Source: Alphaproteobacteria bacterium
Lineage (GTDB): Bacteria > Pseudomonadota > Alphaproteobacteria > SMXP01
DNA: 64,000 bases
Reading direction: 5' to 3'
Assembly: GCA_028285305.1 (NCBI GenBank)
Contig: JANQPV010000056.1
Span: forward strand, 186,001-250,000
Shown here: positions 17,900 through 26,543 of the stretch, in pieces
Numbering within the stretch: the first letter of the stretch is position 1
How the letters are laid out: every line of letters starts with the position of its first letter
Made by a program: the position numbers and the translations under genes
Notes under the pieces: generated by a model
What the model was told of the DNA's origin: nothing
Database searches by the model: none
Seen by the model: only the letters and a program-made list of their open reading frames with translations

Positions 17900-18511
17900 C
17901 TACTGCATGTTAATGGCTTTATCGAAAGCCGGGCGCGCGGTGATGCGCTCAACATAGGCTTTGAGCGCCGCATTCTCATCTGGAATACAGCCCAGCCGAT
18001 TGCTCATAAACGCAGCATGGCCCAGCATAATGTCCGCACCCGAAAAGTTCCCGATCAAATACTCTTTGCCCTCAAGAGCTTCATCCACCGGCGCCCAGGA
18101 CCTGGTGAGGAGTTTTTGCGCTTGCTTGAGGACCGTCTCGTCGCGCCGTTCAGGCGGCAGCAATATTGTCTGCACAACGATGGTATTCACCGGCGGCATC
18201 ACCATGCCTTCACAATAGTGGAACCATTGGAGATACGCGGGGAACTCCGGAGCATCGACGGCCGGCTTCAGACCGCCATTTTTATGACGCTCAAGGACAT
18301 AGTCCACAATTGCGCCGGACTCATAAATCATGACATCGCCGTCTTCCAACACCGGGATACGCCCTAACGGATGGCGCGCCCGGTGCTCATCGGACTTCAG
18401 GTCTTTTGGATGAAACGCCATTTTGTTGATCTCATAGTCCAAGCCCAATTCTTCCAAGAGCCAGACAATTCGGCCGGCGCGTGAGTTGGGCGCAAAATGC
18501 AGTTTCAACAT
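17900..18511 (-). CDS. glutathione S-transferase family protein
   Basis: 203 residues from the ATG at 18511, chosen over the longer frame from 18598 because AAGAGGAAA precedes it and because MLKLHFAPNSRAGRIVWLLEE is the typical GST start. It has an N-terminal thioredoxin fold with the cis-Pro segment GRIPVLEDGDVMIYESGAI, then an all-helical C-domain (FSGADIMLGHAAFM). It probably conjugates or reduces electrophiles with glutathione. The specific substrate is unknown. It lies 93 nt downstream of the SDR gene on the same strand and immediately before the methyltransferase. Confidence 0.9.
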   Translation of the reverse strand: MLKLHFAPNSRAGRIVWLLEELGLDYEINKMAFHPKDLKSDEHRARHPLGRIPVLEDGDVMIYESGAIVDYVLERHKNGGLKPAVDAPEFPAYLQWFHYCEGMVMPPVNTIVVQTILLPPERRDETVLKQAQKLLTRSWAPVDEALEGKEYLIGNFSGADIMLGHAAFMSNRLGCIPDENAALKAYVERITARPAFDKAINMQ

Positions 18512-18604
18512 GGTGGATTTCCTCTTCGTGCGGGGCGATGGATCACGCCCGATTGGGATCAACGCGATTGTCTTAGCTAATGGTCGAACGGCGGGCAATG
18601 CCGG

Positions 18605-19375
18605 TTAGTAAGGCGCTGTACCACCGTCGACGCTGAGTTGCGCGCCGGTTATGCCTCCGCCTTCTTCCGAGGCGAGCAGCACTGCAAGAGCGGCCACTTC
18701 CTCCACTGTGTTGGGGCGTTTGATCGCCGACTCTTGGGCAAAGAGATCGACCATCTCCTCAAACGTCATCCCCATGGACTCGGCGGTCTTGGGCCCATTG
18801 TTTTTCACGATGTCGGTGATGATGAGACCCGGGCAAATAGCGTTGACAGTGATCCCGAGGGGGCCAACGTCAAGAGCGGCCGATTTCGTCATGCCGATGA
18901 CGGCGTGCTTTGCCGTTGTATAAGCCGAAAAAACAGGCTTGCCAATTTTTCCCTCCGTAGACGAAATATTAATGACCCGACCCCACTTGTTCGCGACCAT
19001 ACCTTTGAGGGCCCGCCGCGTCGCCCAAAACGTGGAGTACACGTTCCATTTCATTGCCTCATCAAAGGCTTCGTCGGAAAGATCCATAATCGGCTGCAGA
19101 TCACCTGCCCCGCCCGCATTGTTCACGAGAATATCGACCGACCCGAGCGTGGAGACCGTGTAGTCAACAAATCCTTCAACGTCCGATTGCTTCATGACAT
19201 CCCCGGCAAAAAAAACGCACTTCTCGCCAAGTTCTTTTGCAACGGCCTCGCCTTTGTCCGGATTTCGTGCCATTAGCGAAACAGAAGCCCCTTCGCGAAG
19301 ATAGGCTTCCGCGATGGCACGTCCGATGCCCGCGGTTCCGCCCGTAATCGCGGCCGTCTTGCCCTTGAGTTTCAT
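18605..19375 (-). CDS. short-chain dehydrogenase/reductase (FabG/3-hydroxybutyrate dehydrogenase-like)
   Basis: A 256-residue classical SDR. The cofactor motif is TGGTAGIGRAIA, NNAG is followed by GAGDL, and the catalytic Ser-Tyr-Lys lies in INISSTEGKIGKPVFSAYTTAK. The segment NAICPGLIITDIV follows. The pattern and length resemble FabG or D-3-hydroxybutyrate dehydrogenase, but residues deciding the substrate cannot be judged. AGGAGAA precedes the ATG. It leads a same-strand run SDR-GST-methyltransferase. Confidence 0.9.
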   Translation of the reverse strand: MKLKGKTAAITGGTAGIGRAIAEAYLREGASVSLMARNPDKGEAVAKELGEKCVFFAGDVMKQSDVEGFVDYTVSTLGSVDILVNNAGGAGDLQPIMDLSDEAFDEAMKWNVYSTFWATRRALKGMVANKWGRVINISSTEGKIGKPVFSAYTTAKHAVIGMTKSAALDVGPLGITVNAICPGLIITDIVKNNGPKTAESMGMTFEEMVDLFAQESAIKRPNTVEEVAALAVLLASEEGGGITGAQLSVDGGTAPY

Positions 19376-19577
19376 TTGCGTTCTCCTCTCATTTTACGCG
19401 CGGCAATCTATGAATCATCACTTTCCGCGTCACTCGGTTTGGGATCCGGCGCCCAAAATACAGCCAGTTTGCGCAATTCCGCGCACAATTCCGCCAAAAA
19501 AGACCGGAATTAATCGATTGCTAACACACCTCGCATAACTTTTGGTCCTGTATATTTCGAGAACTTTGGATCACACT

Positions 19578-19895
19578 GTGGCACGCAAACTCGATCATTC
19601 AGCGCGCATCAGCCAGATGAAGGCCTCCCGCGAGCGCACCGATGAGGCGTCACTCAATTCGGACAAGCGCATTCGAATGCGTAAACCCACCTTTATGAAC
19701 GGTGAGGTCATCGTGCGCGGCGGACGCCACAAATGCGTGATCAGAGATCTCAACGACACCGGCGCCATGCTGACCGGAACGGGCATACACAATTTGCCCG
19801 ACGATATCGTGGAAGTCATTACCCAAAGCGGCCGCCGACAAGCCCGCATCGCCTGGCGCAAGCTCGATTGTATTGGCGTACAGTTTGTCTCTTAA
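19578..19895 (+). CDS. PilZ-domain protein
   Basis: A small protein ending in a PilZ domain. The pattern RxxxR...NDTGAML...G is present as RIRMRKPTFMNGE, RDLNDTGAMLTG and ARIAWRKLDCIGVQF. PilZ domains bind cyclic di-GMP; the RxxxR and D/NxSxxG motifs are kept, with Thr in place of Ser. The start is uncertain: GTG 19578 (105 residues), ATG 19617 (92) and TTG 19542 are in frame, and none has a strong ribosome site. It is single-domain and transcribed alone. Other c-di-GMP proteins in the window are PleD and the GGDEF protein at 44.3 kb. Confidence 0.8.
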   Translation: MARKLDHSARISQMKASRERTDEASLNSDKRIRMRKPTFMNGEVIVRGGRHKCVIRDLNDTGAMLTGTGIHNLPDDIVEVITQSGRRQARIAWRKLDCIGVQFVS

Positions 19896-20012
19896 ACAGC
19901 CAAACCAGACTTTAGGCGCACAGCGTTTTCGGGACTTTTTTTTCACCTGACCATTAATCAGAGCACTAACGATGGGCGTGCGCCACAAACAAGTGCGGGA
20001 AAGGCGATCTAT

Positions 20013-20483
20013 TCACTTCGGTGGCCGGCTCATCTGCACACGCACGGTCACGTCTTCCTGATCGACGACAATGGCGGCCTCATCAAAGGACGGCGGACCC
20101 AGCGAGATTCTGGCATTGTTGGAAAAGACAACATCCTCGGTCGGAATGCCTAAGAACCCTCGATCAACCCGGTTGTTGAGATTTTGATCATGGGCAATGA
20201 CTACGGCATACGTCCCCGGCTCCAATCCTGAAAAAGTGGCGACCGCCTGTCCTTCTTGAATTACGGCCCGTTCCGCCATCATCATCTTGTCAGGTTTAGA
20301 CGGGAATGCGTCCCTGTCATCAAATACGCGCGCAATGATTTGCCCGGTCTCGCTGGAAAAATCCGTGACAATCACTCGAAGTTCGGCGCCGGATGCTGTC
20401 TCCGCAGTCAATACAACCTCTGCGGCCAGTATCGGCCAAGCAAGAGCCAGCAGGCATATTGCCCGTTTGATCATGCCAGTCAT
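20013..20483 (-). CDS. DUF2141 secreted protein
   Basis: 156 residues with a signal peptide (MIKRAICLLALAWPILAAEVV region) and a mature part that matches the DUF2141 family: FSGLEPGTYAVVIAHDQNLNN is preceded by GQIIARVFDDRDAFP and followed by a GFLGIPTEDVVFSNNAR block. It is a predicted periplasmic beta-sandwich of unknown function. It stands alone, and the ATG at 20474 (MIKR) is an equally good start. Confidence 0.88.
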   Translation of the reverse strand: MTGMIKRAICLLALAWPILAAEVVLTAETASGAELRVIVTDFSSETGQIIARVFDDRDAFPSKPDKMMMAERAVIQEGQAVATFSGLEPGTYAVVIAHDQNLNNRVDRGFLGIPTEDVVFSNNARISLGPPSFDEAAIVVDQEDVTVRVQMSRPPK

Positions 20484-20726
20484 CGAAAATCCCCGCGAAA
20501 ACGCAAATATCGTAGTCTTGCGCGGTCCCCTCTGCCGCGCCGCAGCTTACTTATGTAGGACCGACCACAATGTCCATGTCCCAGCGGTCACATTCTCGTT
20601 AAGCGGTTTATCGCGTTTGCACGAACGCCCAACAGGCAAAGCAACCCTCAGGCGAGAAAATGGGAGTTCGCGAAACGACCCCAGGTGAAGCAGAGGCCGA
20701 TTTGTGGTCAGAAACGCAAAACACGT

Positions 20727-21572
20727 CTAGTCCGGCCGGGTGCCGAACGAGATCTCGTCTAAAGGGGTTTCTCCAAACAGTTCCGTGTGCCGCGCCACCA
20801 CTCGGTCCCAAAGCCCCGTAAGATCGGGTGTTGCAATCTTGAACATTGACCGCAACGTATGCTCTAACTCATCTGCACTCTGAACAAACGACCGCCCGCC
20901 ACCAGGACCCGTGTCGCTCAGCACCCTGCCGATCAGCATGTGCGTTCCTTCTTTCGTCATCAACTGACAAATGAGATTCTGCCGAAACATGGACTGAGCG
21001 TCCTCTTGGAGGTTACTGCCCGTCGCCTCAAAAAGATCCTCATCCGCCGACTTGTTGATCACGTCGAACGAGAGCGGCGAAGCGTCTTTCCTATTGCGGA
21101 ACCGCCATACGCCGTCCCCCAAATCCTCGAACCGAAAGCACCGCCAGTCCTGCGAGAATTCACCTTCGCGTAGCCGCGCCGGCCGCAAGATCGCATCACC
21201 CAGTCCCGCATCCGCGATCCAAGGCCCGTCGAGATCCACACGCAGCACCAAATGGTTCCCCCACGCCTCATCTCCGATCAGCGCCCGCATGACACCCCCG
21301 GTCATGCGCGTCACTTCAAAGCCGATTTCAGAAAGAGCCCAACCAAGCAAGCCGTTTTGCTCGTAACACCAGCCTCCCCGTCCCTTGAGGACCATCTTGT
21401 CGAAAATACGTTCAATGTTCTGATCCACCGGATTCTCGAGAATGACATCCAGGTTTTCATAGGGAAACGTGAATATGTGGCGTTCATGCACATCACCCAG
21501 AACGTCAAGTGTAGGTTCGCAAGGGCCTCCATAGGCTATGCGTTCAAAGTATTGATCGAGATTTGCCGTCAT
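20727..21572 (-). CDS. nat: arylamine N-acetyltransferase
   Basis: Transfers an acetyl group from acetyl-CoA to arylamines and hydrazines. The Cys-His-Asp triad is visible: Cys69 in GRGGWCYEQN, His107 in NHLVLRV and Asp121 in WIADAGLG, the standard NAT spacing. The length of 281 residues is usual. It is a single gene 77 nt downstream of a PhyH-type oxygenase on the same strand. Xenobiotic modification is the known role of the family; the natural substrate here is unknown. Confidence 0.93.
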   Translation of the reverse strand: MTANLDQYFERIAYGGPCEPTLDVLGDVHERHIFTFPYENLDVILENPVDQNIERIFDKMVLKGRGGWCYEQNGLLGWALSEIGFEVTRMTGGVMRALIGDEAWGNHLVLRVDLDGPWIADAGLGDAILRPARLREGEFSQDWRCFRFEDLGDGVWRFRNRKDASPLSFDVINKSADEDLFEATGSNLQEDAQSMFRQNLICQLMTKEGTHMLIGRVLSDTGPGGGRSFVQSADELEHTLRSMFKIATPDLTGLWDRVVARHTELFGETPLDEISFGTRPD

Positions 21573-21649
21573 GGCCGGAGTATGGACTGCAAGTTTGCCT
21601 TGTCAACCGAACGACACGATGGACCGGTCGACCTCCCTCGACTTATGGG

Positions 21650-22597
21650 TCAACTTTCGTAAGACGAGCGGCGCATGTCGAGAGCGGCCCGCCGCGATCG
21701 GGTGAGTGCGTTCATTGCCAAGTTTCTCAGACCACGGAAGTGTGCTCGGGACCGTTCCAGGTCACTTCCTAGCAACAGAACCGGATACGTGCCGTGCCGG
21801 CGAACCTTCTTACGAAAGATGGGCGCGACTTTATCTTTTATCTTTCCCTTGAACGTGGAGCCAGGTAGTTCGACGTCGGCGCGCTTATGGGCAAACCCAT
21901 GCGGATAATAGTGCGCCGTGAGCGACTTTCTCGAGTACCTCACATCCGACTGATCGGCAGATCCGTGCATGGTGGACGCGTGCCAAAACATGACATCTCC
22001 CTTCTTTAAAAGAGCATGCACCGGCGCATTTTCTTCCGCGTATTTGGCGCATTCTAGGCGAAACTCGTCCTGAGGCAGATCATCGAACTGCGTATCGGCG
22101 AAATGTTTGTGAGAGCCGGGATAAATACGAAAGGGACCCGCCCCCTCGCCGATATCTTCCAGCGACACCCAGGCCCCATTGAGATAGCCTCCGGGAAAAG
22201 TATCCAGGTAATAGGCATCATAGTGGTCGATTGTACCGGTCGAACGGTCGAACAGCATGTTCTGCCACATTACGAAGTTCTCGCGCCGGGGATGGATTTC
22301 CTTGAGTGCAGCATTGATGCGCTCACCCAAGAGGATGTCAAAGCCGAGTTTTCTTAAGCCGCGGTTGAAGAAGAGCTCGGTGAAGTTCTGCATCGACTCT
22401 CTCATGAAGCCCTGAGAGTCGATTTCGGGCCGAATCCATTGATGAATGGATTGAGAATAATAGGGCATCCTGCGAGCTTTGAAGTCCTCCAAGGCGGCAA
22501 GCAGCGCGTCTATTTCGGCTTCCGGAATGAGTTCTTCGAAAATAACGTAGCCGTTTTCTTCATAGTAACGATGCTTACTCATACGCAATTGACCCAC
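21650..22597 (-). CDS. phytanoyl-CoA dioxygenase (PhyH) family protein
   Basis: A non-heme Fe(II)/2-oxoglutarate oxygenase of about 315 residues. The iron ligands are HxD (His125, Asp127 in DHYDAYYLD) and a distal His211 in STMHGSADQS. The GPFRIYPGSHKH segment between them is typical of the family. The ORF starts at GTG 22597, and the ATG at 22582 (MSKHRYY) is also possible. Many such enzymes hydroxylate small metabolites or lipids. The substrate cannot be read here. Confidence 0.88.
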   Translation of the reverse strand: MGQLRMSKHRYYEENGYVIFEELIPEAEIDALLAALEDFKARRMPYYSQSIHQWIRPEIDSQGFMRESMQNFTELFFNRGLRKLGFDILLGERINAALKEIHPRRENFVMWQNMLFDRSTGTIDHYDAYYLDTFPGGYLNGAWVSLEDIGEGAGPFRIYPGSHKHFADTQFDDLPQDEFRLECAKYAEENAPVHALLKKGDVMFWHASTMHGSADQSDVRYSRKSLTAHYYPHGFAHKRADVELPGSTFKGKIKDKVAPIFRKKVRRHGTYPVLLLGSDLERSRAHFRGLRNLAMNALTRSRRAALDMRRSSYES

Positions 22598-23007
22598 CCG
22601 CTAATTTGTTTGGGAACTCAAAGCGCAGTTTACGTGAGTATTCAATCCTCAATTACGTTCGGACGATTGTATTGAGGAAAGTAAATCCAATATTCGCCAA
22701 ATACGTGCTGACGCAACGATTGAACTCGCGCACTGGGCGGTTTCGGAAACGGATCTCTAACACCTAGCCCGGCAAACAGCTGCAGGCGCCGCGTCGCAAA
22801 AGTAATGCAAAGATCTATTGTTTGGACGCCACCCTGGCGGCTCACATCCTTCGAGTGCCTTTGCTCAAGATTGAAGACGACCGGCGCGAGATCACCAGTT
22901 AAACTTGGGCCTGAACATGAAAGCGAACAGGTCTCGATGGTGGGGAATTTTCATATGAACATCGCCCCTGCGATCGGCCGTTCGCTCTGCGTAGTCTTGG
23001 ACAATCT
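22598..23007. other. 410-base region without a supported gene
   Basis: Separates the PhyH gene from the end of the HNH gene. Only short frames without family features or good ribosome sites occur on either strand. I see no terminator-grade hairpin and no repeat. Confidence 0.4.
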
Positions 23008-23958
23008 CTAACCCAAGAAAACACTTTTCAAATGATAATCCAGATACTCACATTGACGTCCTGAAAATCTCCCCACGCCATCACGCAATGCGGGCAACAA
23101 ACCCAGCGAGGTTATTGTTTGCTTACTGAGCGTCTCCGAAACGACGATTTCTCCCTCGCCCTTGAAAGAAATCAATCCGATATCAAACACTTTGTCGATC
23201 TGCGGCGAAAGCAATAGCCCGTTGGCGCCGTCGAGCCTTTCGGCGGCCGTTTCGCAAACTCGCCAGGGCTTAATGTGGCTGGCCACGAGCAAGCGGGCGT
23301 CTGCAAGACCAGTAACGCGGCAAGCATTCTCGATCTTTTCAACATTTCGACGAAATTTTCCTTGACCGCGGCGCGCCTTTATAAGCGCTTCTTTTTCCGT
23401 CTGATCCATCGACTCATCTTCACCAATTTTGTGTTCTATTTGGTCCTCGATCGCACGAGTTATGTCCTCTGGTTCAACGGCCTCATAACTTCCGGCGGAA
23501 TCTGCGAGAGCAAATTGTCCCAGTGTGGCGAGTCGGTTCATCAGCGCAGAGTTTATTTTGGAAAGATATGCCTTTTGATTGCCATTGCCTGACTCTTGCA
23601 AAGGAGAATAGCGCTCAGGCAAAAGCGGCCGAATTTGTTCTATATGAAGTTTCGGTCGAAATGGACGGGGCACTTCGCTCCAGCTTACTGGCACATACCA
23701 TCCCTCATTTGACCAGTAGCTTCCGATGTTACCAAACTCCTCCGGCTTCGGAGCACTCACGGGAAACCCAGCAACAACCCCTACATTTGAGATTAACTGG
23801 CCGGCATAAGAAACGACACTATCTCCCGGGCGAGCTTCGCGCATGAACTCATAAAATTGACTCCGGCTCCCATTGCTCTCCAGTTTAGGAGACCACAAAT
23901 AGCCGCCTTCAAGCTCCTGTCGCGCCGTCTGATTGTGATTGACCCAATAATAATTCAT
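23008..23958 (-). CDS. HNH endonuclease with N-terminal EVE/PUA-like domain
   Basis: 316 residues. The N-terminus (YYWVNHNQT, GGYLWSPK, MREARPGDSVVSYAGQ, GVVAGFPV) matches the part found in a widespread family of HNH proteins and resembles an EVE/PUA fold that reads modified bases. The C-terminal part holds ACRVTGL, ASHIKPWR (first His) and NGLLLSP (Asn). The third position reads QIDKVFD, so the usual last His may be missing. Members are thought to act as modification-dependent (type IV-like) restriction nucleases. It is solitary, with no methyltransferase or partner beside it. The gene lies near a tRNA and is somewhat AT-rich, consistent with acquired defence. Confidence 0.8.
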   Translation of the reverse strand: MNYYWVNHNQTARQELEGGYLWSPKLESNGSRSQFYEFMREARPGDSVVSYAGQLISNVGVVAGFPVSAPKPEEFGNIGSYWSNEGWYVPVSWSEVPRPFRPKLHIEQIRPLLPERYSPLQESGNGNQKAYLSKINSALMNRLATLGQFALADSAGSYEAVEPEDITRAIEDQIEHKIGEDESMDQTEKEALIKARRGQGKFRRNVEKIENACRVTGLADARLLVASHIKPWRVCETAAERLDGANGLLLSPQIDKVFDIGLISFKGEGEIVVSETLSKQTITSLGLLPALRDGVGRFSGRQCEYLDYHLKSVFLG

Positions 23959-24206
23959 CCACTTCTAGCCCATTTCGTTCCCAATTCGCGTTCTTTGAAT
24001 GGGCAAGAACTAGCCTGCTCCGTTTAACGTCAATGCTCAAGATCCTGCCCACCTCGCCTTGGATCAATCAAACCTTAGGCGCGATCCGCATCAGTTGCGG
24101 CTTTCGTCCGGCCCATTGTTGGTGTGAAGCACTATGCCAGGACAGGGTTTCGGAAGAGCAAAGGCCCTTTCTGACCCCATCGGGTTCTTTTTGAAACTTG
24201 GCTTGA

Positions 24207-24297
24207 TGGCGGAGAGGAGGGGATTCGAACCCCCGATACGGGGTTACCGTATACTCGCTTAGCAGGCGAGCGCCTTCGACCACTCGGCCACCTCTCC
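24207..24297 (-). tRNA. tRNA-Ser (GCU)
   Basis: The cloverleaf reads from 24297 leftward. The acceptor stem is GGAGAGG paired with CCTCTCC and the discriminator is G. The D-arm is TGGCCGAGTGG and the anticodon stem-loop is CTCGCCTGCTAAGCGAG with anticodon GCT. A long variable arm (TATACGGTAACCCCGTAT) marks it as a class II tRNA, and the T-arm is GGGGGTTCGAATCCCCT. CCA is encoded at 24207-24209. It reads AGC/AGU serine codons. Confidence 0.96.
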
Positions 24298-24427
24298 GCC
24301 GCGGACCATGCCGGAGAAAGACCTAAAGATCAATGAGATATGAAGACGCGCCGACAAAGTTCCTGAAGAGAGGAGTTGTCTCTTGCCTGCCCCGACACTT
24401 TTTGTAGACCAGCGACAGGAGAAAACT

Positions 24428-24625
24428 ATGTCGATCGACCGCTACACCAAGGCTTGCCTCACCGTGATCGCTGCATCTTTGATGCTGATCGCCGCGCGAG
24501 GTTTCTCACCTGCCCCTTCGGCGCTCGCCGAGAGTCAGGTCCAACGCATTGCCGTCTGTGATGTAAACGGCCAGTGCGCCGATGTAGATGCCTATGGCGC
24601 ACTGCTCATAAAACAAACCGATTAA
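24428..24625 (+). CDS. small exported or membrane-anchored protein, unknown
   Basis: 65 residues from the ATG at 24428, preceded by CAGGAGAAAACT. It starts MSIDRYTKACLTVIAAS, a short positively charged leader and hydrophobic span with a likely Ala cleavage site (SALAES). A 30-residue mature part follows with two Cys (VCDVNGQCADVD). Proteins with the same DRYTKxxLTVIAA leader occur in other alphaproteobacteria as uncharacterised small proteins (recollection). It is convergent with the Sel1 gene, with only 12 nt between the stops. Confidence 0.6.
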   Translation: MSIDRYTKACLTVIAASLMLIAARGFSPAPSALAESQVQRIAVCDVNGQCADVDAYGALLIKQTD

Positions 24626-24637
24626 CCGAAACGCGGC

Positions 24638-24907
24638 TTACCGCGTTGACAGCCACTCTCTGGCTTCACGCTGTGCCACGGCGATTTCGTTGCCGCTCAT
24701 TTCGGCTGCCAGTTCAGCCCGCTTCACCTTGGCTTCGGCGCTCCCTTGCATCGCAGCCAAATTGAACCATTTATGGGCTTGGACATAGTCCAACTGGACC
24801 CCTTGTCCTGTCGAATACAACATGCCGAGATTGTACAGTGCATCCGCCGTACCCGTACTCTCAACCAACTCCAACGCCTCAGCGGCCGCTCCCGCAGATC
24901 TCACCAT
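24638..24907 (-). CDS. small Sel1-repeat protein
   Basis: 89 residues with Sel1-like tetratricopeptide motifs: ALYNLGMLYSTGQGVQLDY and then AHKWFNLAAMQGSAEAKV. That makes about one and a half repeats, so it is short for the family. No signal peptide is visible. Sel1 repeats mediate protein contacts. It lies 159 nt upstream of gatB on the same strand side, but the gap is too long to claim an operon. Confidence 0.75.
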   Translation of the reverse strand: MVRSAGAAAEALELVESTGTADALYNLGMLYSTGQGVQLDYVQAHKWFNLAAMQGSAEAKVKRAELAAEMSGNEIAVAQREAREWLSTR

Positions 24908-25066
24908 TACCCAGTCTCCTCAATGGTCTTGAGGCTCAGCCCTTCTGCTGTCCCCTTATGCGTGAGGCATGATTTCCGGATTTTTTTAAATTTTGAGTTA
25001 ATGGCGCTGAACCAAAAACGATTCGCCGCAGGGCATCAAAAGCAGTGAGCCCCTCACCCGCCGATC

Positions 25067-26542
25067 TTAACCATCAAGGCCCAGCTTTTCCTTGAGGATT
25101 TGGTTGACGGCTTGCGGATTGGCCTTACCCCCCGTGGCCTGCATGACTTGGCCGACGAACCAGCCGATCGCCTTCGGTTTTTCTTTCACCTGCGCGACTT
25201 GATCGGGATTGGCAGCGATAATCTTATCAATTTCCGCTTCAATGGCGCCGGTATCGGTGACCTGTTTCAAGCCTTGGTCCTCAACGATCTTGACCGGATC
25301 CCCGCCCGTCTCGAACATGATCTGAAAGACTTGCTTGGCAATCTTGCCCGATATGGTTTGATCACCAATCAAATCAAGGAGTGCCCCTAACTGGTCCGCC
25401 TTAACGGGAGACGCCTCGATTTCAAGGTCGGCCTTGTTGAGCGCTCCGAACAAATCACCCATGATCCAGTTTGCGGCAAGTTTAGGATCCCGGCCCTGCG
25501 CCACCGTTTCAAAATACTCCGCACTCGGTTTATCGGCCGTCAGAACGCCGGCATCATAATCCGATAAACCAAGCTCGGTCATGAACCGCCGTTTCTTTGC
25601 ATCAGGCAGCTCCGGTAGGGACTGACGGATTTCTTCTATGCGGCTTTCTTCGATCTCCAGCGGCAGCAAATCCGGATCGGGAAAATAGCGATAGTCATGC
25701 GCATCTTCTTTGCCGCGCATTTTGGTGGTTTTGCCGGTCTCCGAATTGAAACGGCGTGTCTGTTGCTCAATTTCCTCGCCGCGTTCCAAGAGGTCGATTT
25801 GGCGGTTCGCCTCATACTCAATCGCTTGCATGATAAAGCGGACCGAGTTGACGTTCTTAATCTCACATCTGGTGCCTAGCGGTTCTCCTGGCTTGCGCAC
25901 CGACACGTTGACATCGGCCTTCAACGACCCCTCGTCCATATTGCCGTCACATGTCTCCAAATACTGAACGATCGTTCGTATTTTAGAAATGTAGGCCCCG
26001 GCCTCTTCCGCAGATCGCAAGTCGGGCTTGGAAACAATTTCCATGAGCGCCACGCCCGACCTGTTCAGGTCCACAAGGGATTTCTTGCTCCGCTCTTCGT
26101 GAATGCTTTTGCCTGCATCCTGTTCAAGATGGAGACGTTCAATACCGATGGTTACGACCTCTCCATCTTCAAGCTCAACGTCAATTTCTCCCTCACCCAC
26201 GATCGGATATTGGTATTGGGAAATTTGGTAGCCTTGCGGCAAATCGGGGTAAAAGTAGTTCTTCCGGTCAAAGACCGAATAGGTGTTGATTTTCGCGTTC
26301 AATCCCAATCCCGTACGGATCGCTTGCTCAACACAATACTCATTGATGACGGGAAGCATTCCAGGCATTCCTGCATCCACCAGACTCACATGCGCGTTCG
26401 GATCACCGCCATAGGCGGTGGACGCTCCAGAAAAAAGCTTAGATTGGCTCATGATCCGCGCGTGAACTTCAAGTCCAATGACGACTTCCCATTCGCCGGT
26501 CGCACCGGAAATCAGCTTTGAGGATTTTGCCTGCGCGTTCAC
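25067..26542 (-). CDS. gatB: Asp-tRNA(Asn)/Glu-tRNA(Gln) amidotransferase subunit B
   Basis: The tRNA-binding and kinase subunit of GatCAB, which converts misacylated Glu-tRNA(Gln) or Asp-tRNA(Asn). I take GTG 26542 ([10 protein letters not shown]..., 491 residues) over the longer frame from 26638, since it begins 1 nt after the gatA stop. Signatures: [53 protein letters not shown] and [16 protein letters not shown]. The C-terminal GatB/YqeY helical tail ends [10 protein letters not shown]. Third gene of gatC-gatA-gatB. Confidence 0.97.
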   Translation of the reverse strand: MNAQAKSSKLISGATGEWEVVIGLEVHARIMSQSKLFSGASTAYGGDPNAHVSLVDAGMPGMLPVINEYCVEQAIRTGLGLNAKINTYSVFDRKNYFYPDLPQGYQISQYQYPIVGEGEIDVELEDGEVVTIGIERLHLEQDAGKSIHEERSKKSLVDLNRSGVALMEIVSKPDLRSAEEAGAYISKIRTIVQYLETCDGNMDEGSLKADVNVSVRKPGEPLGTRCEIKNVNSVRFIMQAIEYEANRQIDLLERGEEIEQQTRRFNSETGKTTKMRGKEDAHDYRYFPDPDLLPLEIEESRIEEIRQSLPELPDAKKRRFMTELGLSDYDAGVLTADKPSAEYFETVAQGRDPKLAANWIMGDLFGALNKADLEIEASPVKADQLGALLDLIGDQTISGKIAKQVFQIMFETGGDPVKIVEDQGLKQVTDTGAIEAEIDKIIAANPDQVAQVKEKPKAIGWFVGQVMQATGGKANPQAVNQILKEKLGLDG

Positions 26543-26543
26543 G

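Noticed and set aside
22642..22845. Short minus-strand frame between PhyH and HNH genes
   Set aside because: 67 codons without a ribosome site or any recognisable pattern.
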